This document shows, piece after piece, positions 46,482-57,875 of a stretch of 64,000 nucleotides of DNA; within the stretch, counting starts at the first letter, position 1; the number at the start of each line of letters is the position of its first letter. The translations under genes were made by a program, and so were the position numbers. This DNA is from Collinsella sp. An7 (lineage in GTDB: Bacteria; Actinomycetota; Coriobacteriia; Coriobacteriales; Coriobacteriaceae). The DNA is taken from positions 62,001 to 126,000 of the forward strand of contig NZ_NFHP01000005.1 in the NCBI RefSeq assembly GCF_002159335.1, given 5' to 3'. Below the pieces are notes generated by a model, which was not told the origin of the DNA, made no database searches, and worked only from the letters and a program-made list of their open reading frames with translations.

Positions 46482-47102
46482 CTACATACCAAAAAGCAGG
46501 TAGCCAAGGTAGAGCACCGTCTCACGCGCAATGAAGGGGAACTGTGTGGCAAGCGTTTGGTAGCGCGACGTTGGTGTAGGCGAGCTCGCCGCGTCGATTC
46601 CGGCATCGCACGCCATGCGGACCGAGCGGAGCATATGCGGAGGGTCGCTCACCACCAGCGCACTCTCAAGGTTGTACCGGCGCATAATCTGGGCGGCGTT
46701 GGCGATGTTCTCACTCGTGATGCGCGATGCTTCATCGAGGAGGATGGCATCGGCGGGCACGCCGCGGGCAAGCGCGTAGCGACGCGCCGTCTCGGCCTCG
46801 CTGAGCTCGTCCTCTGGGCTTCTCGCGCCCGTGAAGATGATGGTATCCACCAGCCCGTCCCAATACAGGTCAATCGCGTGGTCGATGCGGGCGGCAAAGA
46901 CCGGCGTGGGCTCGTCGCCCACAACCGCCGCGCCAAGCACGATAGCCGTGTCCGCCGGCCGCGTTTCGTCGACCGTCCCAAACGCCCCGATGCGCACGGC
47001 CGTCACCAAAAGGATGACGAGCGCAAGCGCCGCCACCGCCATCGCGGCGAGAAGGACGCGCCGGGCAAGGCCTCGGCTCGAGATGGTACTCTTTCCCGCC
47101 AC
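46482..47102 (-). CDS. DUF218 (YdcF/SanA-like) membrane protein
   Basis: A 206-residue protein with one N-terminal span (about residues 15-38) and an extracytoplasmic DUF218 domain: TAIVLGAAV (about 50), ARIDHAIDLY, TIIFTGARSPEDELSEAE (about 87), and VVSDPPHMLRS (about 145). SanA-like members affect envelope integrity, but the reaction is unknown. GTG 47102 is the only sensible start and its ribosome site is weak. It lies 14 bp after the GH13 gene, so the two are probably cotranscribed. Confidence 0.8.
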   Translation of the reverse strand: MAGKSTISSRGLARRVLLAAMAVAALALVILLVTAVRIGAFGTVDETRPADTAIVLGAAVVGDEPTPVFAARIDHAIDLYWDGLVDTIIFTGARSPEDELSEAETARRYALARGVPADAILLDEASRITSENIANAAQIMRRYNLESALVVSDPPHMLRSVRMACDAGIDAASSPTPTSRYQTLATQFPFIARETVLYLGYLLFGM

Positions 47103-47116
47103 GACCGCGCGCCCCG

Positions 47117-48523
47117 CTAGCGCTGAAGCAGGTAGCGGACCTCGTAGGGCTCGAGGTGGAGCGTGCCCGAAAGCTCGACATCCTCGCCCGCAAGTAGGTC
47201 GCTAAACGCACCCGCGAGCTCGACCGCGGAGAAGTCGAAGGGCTCGGCCACTGCGTTTACCGCCACAAAAACGCGCTCGGCAGGACCCTCGGCAGACGCC
47301 TCAACCGCGCGCTCAAAGAGCAGCTGCTTGTTGGTGATGACCACGTTGCGATAGGCCCCGTACGAAAGCGCCCGGGCGCCCGGCCCCTCAGTCCTCGCAG
47401 CGATAAGCCGACGAATCCAAGCCGTCAGCTCGTTTGGCGCAGGCTCATCAAACGCCGGCCGGAGCGCCCAGTCGCCCGACGACTTCTCGCCCTCGGCACC
47501 CCACTCGCTCCCGTAGTAGAGGCAGGGAATCCCCGGCATGCCTAAGAGGAGCCCGTAGGCGGGCTCCACGCAGGAGCAATCAGTGAGAATGCTCGCCAAG
47601 CGCGTGACGTCGTGGTTGTCCGCAAAACTCAGCAGGTGCAGCCCTCGGTAGATGCACCACGGGTCGCCGCCGAACTGCCGATGGAGCGAGTGGGCGATCT
47701 CAAACATGTTCTGGCTGTTAAAGCTCGAGTAGAGGCCCTTGTAGCACTCGTAGTTGGTGCAGGAGTCGAGCATCTCGGGGTTCACGAGCTGGCTGTAGTC
47801 GCCATGGAGCGTCTCGCCGATGAGCACGAAGGTGCGGTCGGCGGCAAGGCGCGCAGCGGGGCCGTCGTCGCCCGCAGGCGCGTCGGCCTCCCCCGCCGGT
47901 ACCTCAGCCGAAAGCTCGTTTGCCACGCCCCGGAGCCTGCGAAGAAAGTCGCGGTCGAGAAGGTAGGCCACGTCGAGCCTGAGCCCGTCGATCCCAAACT
48001 CGTGGCGCCAGCCGCGCACCACCTCAAGCAGATAATCCACAACCGCGGAATTTTGGAGGTTGAGCTTCACGAGGTCGTAGACGCCCTCCCAGCCCTCGTA
48101 CCAAAAGCCGTCGCCAAAGGCGGAGTCGCCGTCAAAGCTGAGGTGGAACCAGTCCTTATAGGGCGAGTCCCACCGGCGCTCGCGCACGTCCCTGAATGCC
48201 CAGAAGTCGCGCCCCACATGGTTAAAGACCGCATCCAGCACCACACGGATACCGTGCTCGTGAAGCGTGCGCACGACCTCGGCGAGATCCTCGTTGGTGC
48301 CGAGCCGGCAGTCGACCTTGGTGAAGTCGCGCGTGTCGTACCCGTGCGACGAGGACTCGAAGACCGGGTTGAGAAGCACCGCGCCCACGCCGAGCTCTTG
48401 GAGGTAGTCGGCCCACGCGGCGACCTTGCGGATACGCGGCACGCACACACCGTCGTTTACCTGCGGGGCATCGCAAAACCCGATCGGGTAGATCTGATAG
48501 AACACGCTCTCATAGGCCCACAT
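47117..48523 (-). CDS. GH13 alpha-amylase family glycosidase
   Basis: A 468-residue cytosolic alpha-glucan hydrolase. It starts MWAYESVFYQIYPIGFCDAP and shows the four GH13 regions: DAVFNHVG (about residue 95), GLRLDVAYLL (nucleophile Asp, about 175), FVLIGETLHG (acid/base Glu, about 222) and FADNHDVTRL (about 290). It lacks a signal peptide and a visible starch-binding domain; resembles small maltodextrin-active or cyclomaltodextrinase-like enzymes. ATG 48523 follows CGGAGG by five bases. Confidence 0.85.
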   Translation of the reverse strand: MWAYESVFYQIYPIGFCDAPQVNDGVCVPRIRKVAAWADYLQELGVGAVLLNPVFESSSHGYDTRDFTKVDCRLGTNEDLAEVVRTLHEHGIRVVLDAVFNHVGRDFWAFRDVRERRWDSPYKDWFHLSFDGDSAFGDGFWYEGWEGVYDLVKLNLQNSAVVDYLLEVVRGWRHEFGIDGLRLDVAYLLDRDFLRRLRGVANELSAEVPAGEADAPAGDDGPAARLAADRTFVLIGETLHGDYSQLVNPEMLDSCTNYECYKGLYSSFNSQNMFEIAHSLHRQFGGDPWCIYRGLHLLSFADNHDVTRLASILTDCSCVEPAYGLLLGMPGIPCLYYGSEWGAEGEKSSGDWALRPAFDEPAPNELTAWIRRLIAARTEGPGARALSYGAYRNVVITNKQLLFERAVEASAEGPAERVFVAVNAVAEPFDFSAVELAGAFSDLLAGEDVELSGTLHLEPYEVRYLLQR

Positions 48524-48540
48524 GGCATCCTCCGAAAGTT

Positions 48541-48567
48541 GTTGACAATGCGTCAACCGATAGTATA
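48541..48567 (-). promoter_or_regulatory. Promoter and operator of the GH13 gene
   Basis: A -10-like TATACT (minus strand, 48562-48567) is followed by the inverted repeat GTTGAC-N5-GTCAAC (48541-48557), then the ribosome site. The repeat is placed to act as a repressor operator. No good -35 is visible. Confidence 0.5.
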
Positions 48568-48586
48568 GCGCGCCGGCCGACGCGCC

Positions 48587-49492
48587 CTACGCCACGCCCA
48601 CGCGCTCGAGGAAGGCGCACGCGAGGTCAAACCAAGGGCGCACCGCCGCCTGCTCGTCGGCGTTATCGACCCGGGTGTTGGCGTTGGCCACCGAGAGGCC
48701 GTGGTGACCCGTGTCGAAGACGTGCACCTCGTGGCGCACACCGGCCCGCGCGAGCGCCGCGGCAAAGTCGTACACCTCAACGATGGGACAGGTCTTGTCG
48801 TCGGAGGTACCCCACACGAAAGTCGGCGGCATGCGGTGGTCGAGGACGTTCGCCGGCGTCGCGGCGGCGAGCGCCTCGTCCGTCGCCTCGCAGCCCATAA
48901 CCTTTTCCATGTACTCCATCACCAGGTCGCGGCCGGTCTTGCCGCCGGTCTTGGGAACGCGCAGGTCGATGCGCGGGTCGCTCAGCTGCTCGTCGCGGTA
49001 GACGATGGGGTCGAGCAGCGGATAGCCAAGCACGATCGCGTCGGGGCGAATCTGGAGGGGACGCGCGCCAACGGCGGCGGCAAAGGGGCCACTCTTCCAG
49101 CCCGCGGCAACCGATGCGCAGATAAAGCCGCCGGCCGAGAAGCCCGTGCACGCCACACGGTCGGGGTCGACGCGCCACTCCGCAGCGTTTGTGCGCACGG
49201 TGGCGATCATCTTGGCAAGGTCGATCTCGGGGTTGGGGTAGCTCACGTCACCCGTGGAGATGGTCACATAATCGAGTACGAAAACCTGGTAACCGCGGTC
49301 GAGGTAGGCAAGCGCCACCGGCTCCTGCTCGTGCGAGGCGATGTGGTGGAAACCCCCGCCGCCGCACACGATCATGGCGGGCTTGCGCGCATCGGGAGCC
49401 GCCGAGATGGGATCGGCGATGTAGGCGGTAAAGGTAGCGGGGTGCTCCTCGGTGGGCTCGTCGCCCCACAGGGCGTGCTTCTCGATAATCAT
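48587..49492 (-). CDS. Alpha/beta hydrolase, BD-FAE/xylan esterase-like
   Basis: A 301-residue esterase. It has the oxyanion region MIVCGGGGFHHIASHE (about residue 40), nucleophile elbow CTGFSAGGF (serine about 115), and catalytic Asp and His in WGTSDDKT (about 230) and DTGHHGLS (about 262). No signal peptide, so it acts on small esters or acetylated sugars inside the cell. ATG 49492 has GGAG at five bases. Upstream of the GH13 gene in the same direction, but separated by a promoter-like site. Confidence 0.8.
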   Translation of the reverse strand: MIIEKHALWGDEPTEEHPATFTAYIADPISAAPDARKPAMIVCGGGGFHHIASHEQEPVALAYLDRGYQVFVLDYVTISTGDVSYPNPEIDLAKMIATVRTNAAEWRVDPDRVACTGFSAGGFICASVAAGWKSGPFAAAVGARPLQIRPDAIVLGYPLLDPIVYRDEQLSDPRIDLRVPKTGGKTGRDLVMEYMEKVMGCEATDEALAAATPANVLDHRMPPTFVWGTSDDKTCPIVEVYDFAAALARAGVRHEVHVFDTGHHGLSVANANTRVDNADEQAAVRPWFDLACAFLERVGVA

Positions 49493-49583
49493 GGCTGCTC
49501 CATTTCTGCTGGCGATAGACACCGGTTTCTAGCGTCGTCCACGCTATCCTACCGCATCGCCGCACCTCCGGAATCGCGCAGCG

Positions 49584-49670
49584 GGGGGCGCGGCGGGGCG
49601 CACTTCGCGGCGCGGCGGGGCACGGCGGGGCGCACTGCGCGGCGCGGCGGGGCACGGCGGGGCGCGCGGT
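49584..49670. repeat. 32-bp GC-rich tandem repeat, about 2.6 units
   Basis: Unit GCGGCGCGGCGGGGCACGGC... starts at 49607 and 49639, with a partial unit before. It is nearly pure G and C. It lies in the 49493-50147 gap, which has no credible gene. Confidence 0.75.
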
Positions 49671-49723
49671 TTCTCGCCGGCGCGACCACACGCAGCCCCG
49701 CGCGGCCCCGTGCGCCGAAGGGT

Positions 49724-49798
49724 GCATTTGCGGGTTCACGGCTGGGCGTTTTGCCGGGGAGCTCCGTGCATTTCTCGCGGCAATGAACCCGCAAATGC
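49724..49798. repeat. Inverted repeat GCATTTGCGGGTTCA
   Basis: Perfect 15-bp arms at 49724-49738 and 49784-49798, with a 45-nt loop. GGGTTCA recurs in the 12-bp tandem repeat further right. Confidence 0.7.
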
Positions 49799-49872
49799 GC
49801 TACAGGGCGGTTTCCCCGCGAGCGGGCGCATTGCGCGCGAAAACGCACGTCTTCTACCTGCGCTTCCTTCAC

Positions 49873-49908
49873 GGGTTCATCGCCGGGTTCATAGCCGGGT
49901 TCATTGCC
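49873..49908. repeat. 12-bp tandem repeat GGGTTCATNGCC x3
   Basis: Three head-to-tail units differing only at one base. The frame through them would encode repeated GFIA, but no good start or ribosome site exists. Confidence 0.75.
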
Positions 49909-50065
49909 GGGCATGTTGCACGGCGCAGCGGCCGGGGCGAGCTAGTGAGACGCTCTTCGGCGAACACCCTCCTGTCACTTTCCGCACTCCGCCGCGCCTA
50001 CGGCGGTCAACCAAGAATGTTCAAACAGGAAAACAGGGATTCGCGAAAAACAAGCGAGAATATTC

Positions 50066-50093
50066 TTGACATATGAGCATACGTTCATATACT
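50066..50093 (+). promoter_or_regulatory. Promoter of the metal-resistance operon
   Basis: TTGACA (50066-50071), 16-bp spacer, TATACT (50088-50093). The spacer is occupied by an ArsR/SmtB-type operator, so binding would block RNA polymerase directly. Confidence 0.85.
50071..50090. promoter_or_regulatory. ArsR/SmtB-type operator 1
   Basis: ATATGA-N8-TCATAT, lying between the -35 and -10 boxes. The same pattern occurs at 50105-50124 and 50886-50905. Confidence 0.82.
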
Positions 50094-50104
50094 CATAGTT
50101 AATC

Positions 50105-50124
50105 ATATGAATGCATGTTCAGAT
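50105..50124. promoter_or_regulatory. ArsR/SmtB-type operator 2
   Basis: ATATGA-N8-TCAGAT, one mismatch from the palindrome, 34 bp from operator 1 and just before the regulator gene. Confidence 0.78.
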
Positions 50125-50147
50125 ATTCGCACGATGGAAGGAGTTAT

Positions 50148-50540
50148 GTGACTGAGCACACCGCACTCGACCTTGCAAAAGGCGAGCGCCTCGTCGCCGA
50201 AAGCAAACGGTCCGAAACGAAAGGCGAGCGCCCCGAGGCGGGAGCCGAGCCCTGCATGCCCGACGAGGAGCTTCTCTACGACCTCGCTGACCTCTTTAAG
50301 GTCTTCTCCGACACCACCCGCATCAAGATCCTCTACTCCCTCTTTGACGAGCCCCGCTCGGTCGGCAGCATCGCCGAGACCATCGGCGCCACCCAGAGCG
50401 CCGTCTCGCACCAGCTCCGCATCCTCAAGCAAGCGCGGCTCGTGCGCTTCGACCGCGACGGCCGGAGCCTCATCTACTCGCTCGCCGACGACCACGTGCA
50501 CACCATGCTCGCCCAGGGCATGAACCATATCTGCGAATAA
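50148..50540 (+). CDS. ArsR/SmtB-family metal-sensing repressor
   Basis: A 130-residue regulator. Winged helix at about residues 45-115 (DLFKVFSDTTRIKILYSLFD, then ATQSAVSHQLRILKQARLV). The C-terminal helix has DDHVHTMLAQGMNHICE, with the histidines of an SmtB/CzrA-type alpha5 zinc/cobalt/cadmium site. GTG 50148 has GAAGGAG at four bases. Operators in its own promoter and before the downstream ATPase imply autoregulation. First gene of the metal cluster. Confidence 0.9.
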   Translation: MTEHTALDLAKGERLVAESKRSETKGERPEAGAEPCMPDEELLYDLADLFKVFSDTTRIKILYSLFDEPRSVGSIAETIGATQSAVSHQLRILKQARLVRFDRDGRSLIYSLADDHVHTMLAQGMNHICE

Positions 50541-50583
50541 GGTCACCACGCCCCGCCGGGGCACGAAGGGAAAGGAACCCATC

Positions 50584-50802
50584 ATGCGCAAATCATTCAA
50601 GCTCGACGAGATCGACTGCGCCAACTGCGCGCTCAAGCTCGAGGACGCCATCAAGAAGGTCGACGGCGTCGATGACGCCAAGGTCAACTTCATGACGCAG
50701 AAGCTCACCCTCACCGCCCCCGACGACCGCTTTGCCGACGTCCTGGACAAGGTCGTCGCGCTCGTCGCCGACATCGAGCCCGACTGCGAAGTCATCCGAT
50801 AA
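50584..50802 (+). CDS. HMA-domain metal chaperone-like protein
   Basis: A 72-residue single HMA domain with the metal-binding CxxC in DCANCALKLED (about residues 11-21) and the usual beta-alpha-beta-beta-alpha-beta length. In many P1B ATPases this domain is fused at the N-terminus, but the downstream ATPase lacks one, so this small protein probably supplies it in trans. AAAGGAA is the ribosome site. Confidence 0.88.
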   Translation: MRKSFKLDEIDCANCALKLEDAIKKVDGVDDAKVNFMTQKLTLTAPDDRFADVLDKVVALVADIEPDCEVIR

Positions 50803-50885
50803 GGGGCCGCGCGCCCGATCGGCCCCGGTGCTCGCAGCGCCTCACCCTTCCGGCCGCCGTCAGCACGGTCGTTTCTTCCCCATTT

Positions 50886-50905
50886 ATATGAGTATTTATT
50901 CATAT
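50886..50905. promoter_or_regulatory. ArsR/SmtB-type operator 3
   Basis: ATATGA-N8-TCATAT, 23 bp before the ATPase start. It suggests a second, separately repressed promoter for the ATPase gene. Confidence 0.78.
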
Positions 50906-50928
50906 ATGCAATTGATATGGGAGCACTG

Positions 50929-52833
<1,905 letters not shown>

Positions 52834-52848
52834 CGCGCCGCCCGAACC

Positions 52849-52935
52849 GGCGGGCAGGGGCGGGACCCCGTTTCTCCTTCGCTCATGCGACAAGCGAAAT
52901 CGCTCAGGAGAAACGGGGTCCCGCCCCTGCCCGCC
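52849..52935. repeat. Perfect 30-bp inverted repeat
   Basis: Arms GGCGGGCAGGGGCGGGACCC... at 52849-52878 and 52906-52935 are fully complementary over 30 bp, with a 27-nt loop that has a small stem of its own. There is no T-run. It lies between the convergent ATPase and ybaK genes. Confidence 0.85.
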
Positions 52936-52975
52936 TAGAGCGAGCTACCGCTCGAGGGGAAGAAAAAGCTGGCGC

Positions 52976-53446
52976 CTATGCTGCGAGCTTACAGACGTCG
53001 ACCCAGGCTACGGGATGAGCGTAACGATCCAGCTCCTCGCAGGTGAGTTCGATGGCGCTGTTGGAGCTGCCGCAGGCAGGGAAGACCGTCTCGAAGCGAC
53101 GCAGGCTCTCATCGAGGTACACGTCGCAGCCCTCGTTGACCGCGAAGGGGCACACGCCTCCCACGGCATGCCCGATGAGCTCCTCGGCCTCGTCGGCGGA
53201 GAGCATCTTGGCCTTGCAGTGGAACTGCACCTTGAACTTGGGATTGTCGATGCGCGCGTCGCCGGCGGCAACGATGAGCGCCACCCGGTCGCCCACACGG
53301 AACGAGAGCGTCTTGGCGATACGCGCCGGCTCGCAGCCCACCGCAGCCGCCGCGAGCTCAACCGTGGCGCTCGACGTGTCGAACTCCAAAATCCGGTCCG
53401 CGATTCCCCCTTCTGCAAAAAATGCCCTAACCCGTTCGATGGCCAT
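52976..53446 (-). CDS. ybaK: YbaK/EbsC-family aminoacyl-tRNA deacylase
   Basis: A 156-residue Cys-tRNA(Pro)-type deacylase that clears mischarged tRNA. Typical are ARIAKTLSFRV (about residue 42), the glycine loop GHAVGGVCPFAV (about 93) and CGSSNSAIELTCEEL near the C-terminus. ATG 53446 has GAGGAGGG six bases upstream. Single gene. Confidence 0.9.
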   Translation of the reverse strand: MAIERVRAFFAEGGIADRILEFDTSSATVELAAAAVGCEPARIAKTLSFRVGDRVALIVAAGDARIDNPKFKVQFHCKAKMLSADEAEELIGHAVGGVCPFAVNEGCDVYLDESLRRFETVFPACGSSNSAIELTCEELDRYAHPVAWVDVCKLAA

Positions 53447-53466
53447 GGGATTCCCTCCTCGCGTCG

Positions 53467-53606
53467 TGTTCGAGTCCTAAGTGTGAGCCTTATTCCCGAT
53501 TTGTCGAGTAGACGGCCCGCCGAGCGCTCATTTCCGCAGGTCGCGCTTGTCAGGAATCGGCGTCTACTCCGCGAGTGAGGTATTTGGCTCTCACTTACGG
53601 CATGAG
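53467..53606. repeat. E-family 140-bp element with nested inverted repeats (copy 1)
   Basis: Ends GTTCGAGTCCTAAGTGTGAG and CTCTCACTTACGG are near-complementary; inside lie GAGTAGAC and GTCTACTC. The same landmarks at the same spacing occur at 62731-62870, while intervening bases differ. It lies between ybaK and the beta-glucoside island and fills the first part of the 53447-53875 gap. Confidence 0.8.
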
Positions 53607-53696
53607 CCCCGTACGAGAGCAAGCGGTCCCGACCCCGTCACCTCGCAACCCCGCCGCCCTCGCCACAGCAGGCAGAAACAACCTCATTAAGATTGC

Positions 53697-53726
53697 TTGC
53701 AACTCCATCGCCGCGTCCGTTATGAT
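53697..53726 (+). promoter_or_regulatory. Promoter of the GH1 gene
   Basis: TTGCAA (53697-53702), 18-bp spacer, TATGAT (53721-53726), about 150 bp before the start codon. No RAT or terminator is seen in that leader. Confidence 0.55.
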
Positions 53727-53866
53727 TGGCACTAACGGCACTCATATCATCAGCTTCATCAAAACCAGCCTCATCCTGAACTGGGATTCGGCCGGAAATT
53801 ATTCTTGTTTCAAAAACCACATTCACGAATAGGCGGTGCGGATGCGCACACGCCAAATCTAGGTAA

Positions 53867-55342
<1,476 letters not shown>

Positions 55343-55377
55343 ACGCTCTATTCTCAAACCGTACCACCCACTTCTCC

Positions 55378-55406
55378 TTGACACGATATTCGTTTTTGAC
55401 TATGTT
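55378..55406 (+). promoter_or_regulatory. Promoter of bglG-PTS unit
   Basis: Perfect -35 TTGACA (55378-55383), 17-bp spacer, TATGTT (55401-55406), just upstream of the RAT site. Confidence 0.8.
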
Positions 55407-55411
55407 AAAAA

Positions 55412-55440
55412 CGGTAAGTGACTCATTTGCAGGCTTGACC
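55412..55440 (+). promoter_or_regulatory. RAT antiterminator RNA site
   Basis: A 29-nt sequence GGTAAGTGACTCATTTGCAGG..GACC resembling the RAT consensus (TTACTG..AGCAGGC..ACC). It overlaps the 5' arm of the terminator by four bases, so bound BglG would prevent terminator folding. Confidence 0.82.
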
Positions 55441-55478
55441 AACTGATTGCCGTTCCGGCGATCGGTTGGTCTTTTTTT
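55437..55478 (+). terminator. Leader terminator controlled by BglG
   Basis: A 15-bp stem starting GACCAAC / GTTGGTC (two G-T pairs, loop GTTCC) followed by seven T. It sits 17 bp before the bglG start codon. Confidence 0.88.
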
Positions 55479-55494
55479 GTTTCGGGGGTGTGCG

Positions 55495-56370
55495 ATGAAG
55501 ACATATGTTCTAAAGCGAGTGTTGAACAACAACGCTGTCATCGCCTCGCAATCCGGGACCGACTATCTGCTCATGGGGTTATCTATCGGTTGGGGCAAGC
55601 ACGCAGGTGAGGCAATCGGCTCAGACACCGTCGAACGGTTCTACGTCCTTCATGACAGTAGCCTCTACCAAAGACTGAATCAACTGTTTGAGCAAATCCC
55701 CGGCGACATCATGCAATTTAGCATGGAGCTTGTCACGCTCATCAAATCTTCCATGGGCACTCCGCTTAGCGACAACCTCTATACCACTATTCCCGACCAT
55801 ATCAATAGCGCCATTAACCTGTATCACGAAGGTCTCAGCGTAAGCAATATGATGCTCTGGGACGTGAAAAGCTTTTTTGCCAAAGAATTCGAGATAGGGT
55901 CTGTGGTGATCGAGGCGGTGAACAGGCGCTTCTCCGTATCTCTTGGGGAGGATGAAGCTGCATTCATCGCCCTACATATCGTAAATGCCAGTCACGAAAC
56001 TCCCGATGGCGCCGCCGTGGAAATCACCCGATTCATCACGCGCATGGTCTCAGAAACTGAGCGACTCCTTCACAGAAGCCTTGCACGCGAGTCACTGCCG
56101 TTTTTTCGATATGTCACCCATTTGAAGTATCTCGGCAGGCGCGTCATCGCTGCTTCGGAAGACAAGCGCAACGATGCGGACCCCGAATCTCGTGATCTAC
56201 TCGCCTTGATTCGAGATAACTATGCACGTCCGTTCTCCTATGCACGACAACTCTGCTCGTTTATCGAGCAAGAATATGGTTTTACCTGCGACGACTCGGA
56301 TTTGTTATACCTAACTATCCACATTCAGAAGCTACTCAGCGCGCTTAATGATGCAGGGGGTGATGAATAA
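55495..56370 (+). CDS. bglG: BglG/LicT-family transcriptional antiterminator
   Basis: A 291-residue antiterminator. RNA-binding CAT domain at residues 1-60 (VLKRVLNNNAVIAS), PRD1 (about 70-170) with histidines in IPDHINSAI and ALHIVNA, PRD2 (about 175-280) with VTHLKYL and TIHIQKL. PTS phosphorylation of the PRD histidines controls dimerisation in this family. ATG 55495 follows GGGGGTG. The RAT site lies before its own gene, so it activates itself and the PTS gene. Confidence 0.92.
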   Translation: MKTYVLKRVLNNNAVIASQSGTDYLLMGLSIGWGKHAGEAIGSDTVERFYVLHDSSLYQRLNQLFEQIPGDIMQFSMELVTLIKSSMGTPLSDNLYTTIPDHINSAINLYHEGLSVSNMMLWDVKSFFAKEFEIGSVVIEAVNRRFSVSLGEDEAAFIALHIVNASHETPDGAAVEITRFITRMVSETERLLHRSLARESLPFFRYVTHLKYLGRRVIAASEDKRNDADPESRDLLALIRDNYARPFSYARQLCSFIEQEYGFTCDDSDLLYLTIHIQKLLSALNDAGGDE

Positions 56371-56447
56371 ACAGCGAGCTGGGAGATTGTGTGCCGTGGG
56401 AAACGTGACGGAATAGGCCGGCGTGTTCCTTATCTGAAAGGAATACC

Positions 56448-57875
56448 ATGGATTTCGAAATTGTATCGAGCAAGATTATCGACAACGTTGGCGGGGCAGG
56501 GAATATCGTCAACGTCACGCACTGTATGACTCGCCTGAGGCTCTCTTTGCGTGACACCGATTTGGTGAACAGCGAGGCGGTAAAAGCCATCGATGGAGTA
56601 ATGGGCACCGTTCTCCAAGGAAACGAATTCCAGGTCATCATCGGGGCAGACGTTGACCTGCTGTATAAGAAAACTAAGGAGCTTCTAGCAATTCAACGTT
56701 CGGCATCAGGAGATGCCGAACAGTCGACGCAGAAACCCGCAAAGCGACGTAACCCCGTTTCTGCTGTACTTGATTTCTTGAGCGCCTCGCTGTCCCCACT
56801 TATCCCCGTCATCATGGGCGCAGCGTTCATTACGATCGTGCTCACCATCCTGAGCCAGCTGGGGATTCTGGCATCAGACTCCCAAACGTATCAGGTGCTA
56901 AACGCCATCACGAGCTGCGTGTATTACTTTTTCCCGGTGCTCATTGCCTACACTGCAGCCCAGCAGCTCCACGTGGACACCACGATCGCCATGGCGGTAT
57001 CCTGCATGCTGCTGTTCCCCGACTTTCTTGCCTTGTTCAACAATGGCGAGACCGAAGTTGCGGTCTTTGGCATTCCAATTATGTACGGAAGTTATTCCAA
57101 GCAGATCTTTCCCACGCTCTTCGCTGTCGCGGCACAAGCTGTAATCGAACCGTTTATCTATCGCATCATCCCAAAACAGCTCAAGACCATGGTTGCCTCT
57201 GGTCTCACGCTCACCATCTGTGCTCTTCTTGCCATCACGCTGTTTGGACCGATTGGCTCTTTGCTAACGCAAGGCATGAACACCATCGTGTATTTCGTAG
57301 TCGATAGCCTTGGGTGGGTCGCCATCCCAGTCATCGCCTTCATCAATCCGTTCATGCTCGGTACCGGACTTGGATCTGCAAACTTCCCCATTATGATGAC
57401 CACGTTTGTTGCCAACGGCTACGAGAACCTCATTCTCCCCGCCGCGCTTGCAGGCAACGCCGCACAGGTCGGCTCCGGCATCGCCATCGCCACGATGACC
57501 AAAAACAGCGAACTCAAGCACCTCGCGCTTGACGGCGCGCTGGTGGCACTGTTTGGCACAACTGAGCCGATCATTTTCACAGTACACTATAAACTCAAGC
57601 GCACGTTCTTTGCCGTCATGGTTGGATCGGCCGTTGCGGCTATCATTCCCGGGGTCTTCCAGATCAAGTGCTATGGTTTGGTAAACGGAATTTTCTCGCT
57701 GCCCGCATACCTTCCCGGAGGAATGGAGAACTTCATCGTCGCATGCGTTTCTATCGTTGCCGGCATTATCTGCGGTTTCATCGCCACGCGACTCATTGGA
57801 TTCAATCCCGAAGATGCAGAGTTTCATTTCAACAAGGAGGGAGCAGCAGCGCAACCCTCCCCCGCCATCGCCTGA
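56448..57875 (+). CDS. bglP: PTS beta-glucoside EIIBC component
   Basis: A 475-residue permease with EIIB (residues 4-85, phospho-Cys26 in VTHCMTRLRLSL) and EIIC (about 105-455). Unlike TreP above it has no EIIA domain, so EIIA must come from elsewhere. GGTTEPI-like motif is FGTTEPIIFTV (about residue 370). CTGAAAGGA is the ribosome site. 77 bp after bglG, same unit. It shares the lower-GC composition of the island. Confidence 0.92.
   Translation: MDFEIVSSKIIDNVGGAGNIVNVTHCMTRLRLSLRDTDLVNSEAVKAIDGVMGTVLQGNEFQVIIGADVDLLYKKTKELLAIQRSASGDAEQSTQKPAKRRNPVSAVLDFLSASLSPLIPVIMGAAFITIVLTILSQLGILASDSQTYQVLNAITSCVYYFFPVLIAYTAAQQLHVDTTIAMAVSCMLLFPDFLALFNNGETEVAVFGIPIMYGSYSKQIFPTLFAVAAQAVIEPFIYRIIPKQLKTMVASGLTLTICALLAITLFGPIGSLLTQGMNTIVYFVVDSLGWVAIPVIAFINPFMLGTGLGSANFPIMMTTFVANGYENLILPAALAGNAAQVGSGIAIATMTKNSELKHLALDGALVALFGTTEPIIFTVHYKLKRTFFAVMVGSAVAAIIPGVFQIKCYGLVNGIFSLPAYLPGGMENFIVACVSIVAGIICGFIATRLIGFNPEDAEFHFNKEGAAAQPSPAIA

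Noticed and set aside
49783-50076. Small protein with repeated GFIA
   Set aside because: It arises from the 12-bp tandem repeat, lacks a ribosome site and runs into the metal-operon promoter.
53575-53832. An 85-codon frame upstream of the GH1 gene
   Set aside because: It starts inside the E-family element and covers the promoter; no ribosome site and no protein-like pattern.
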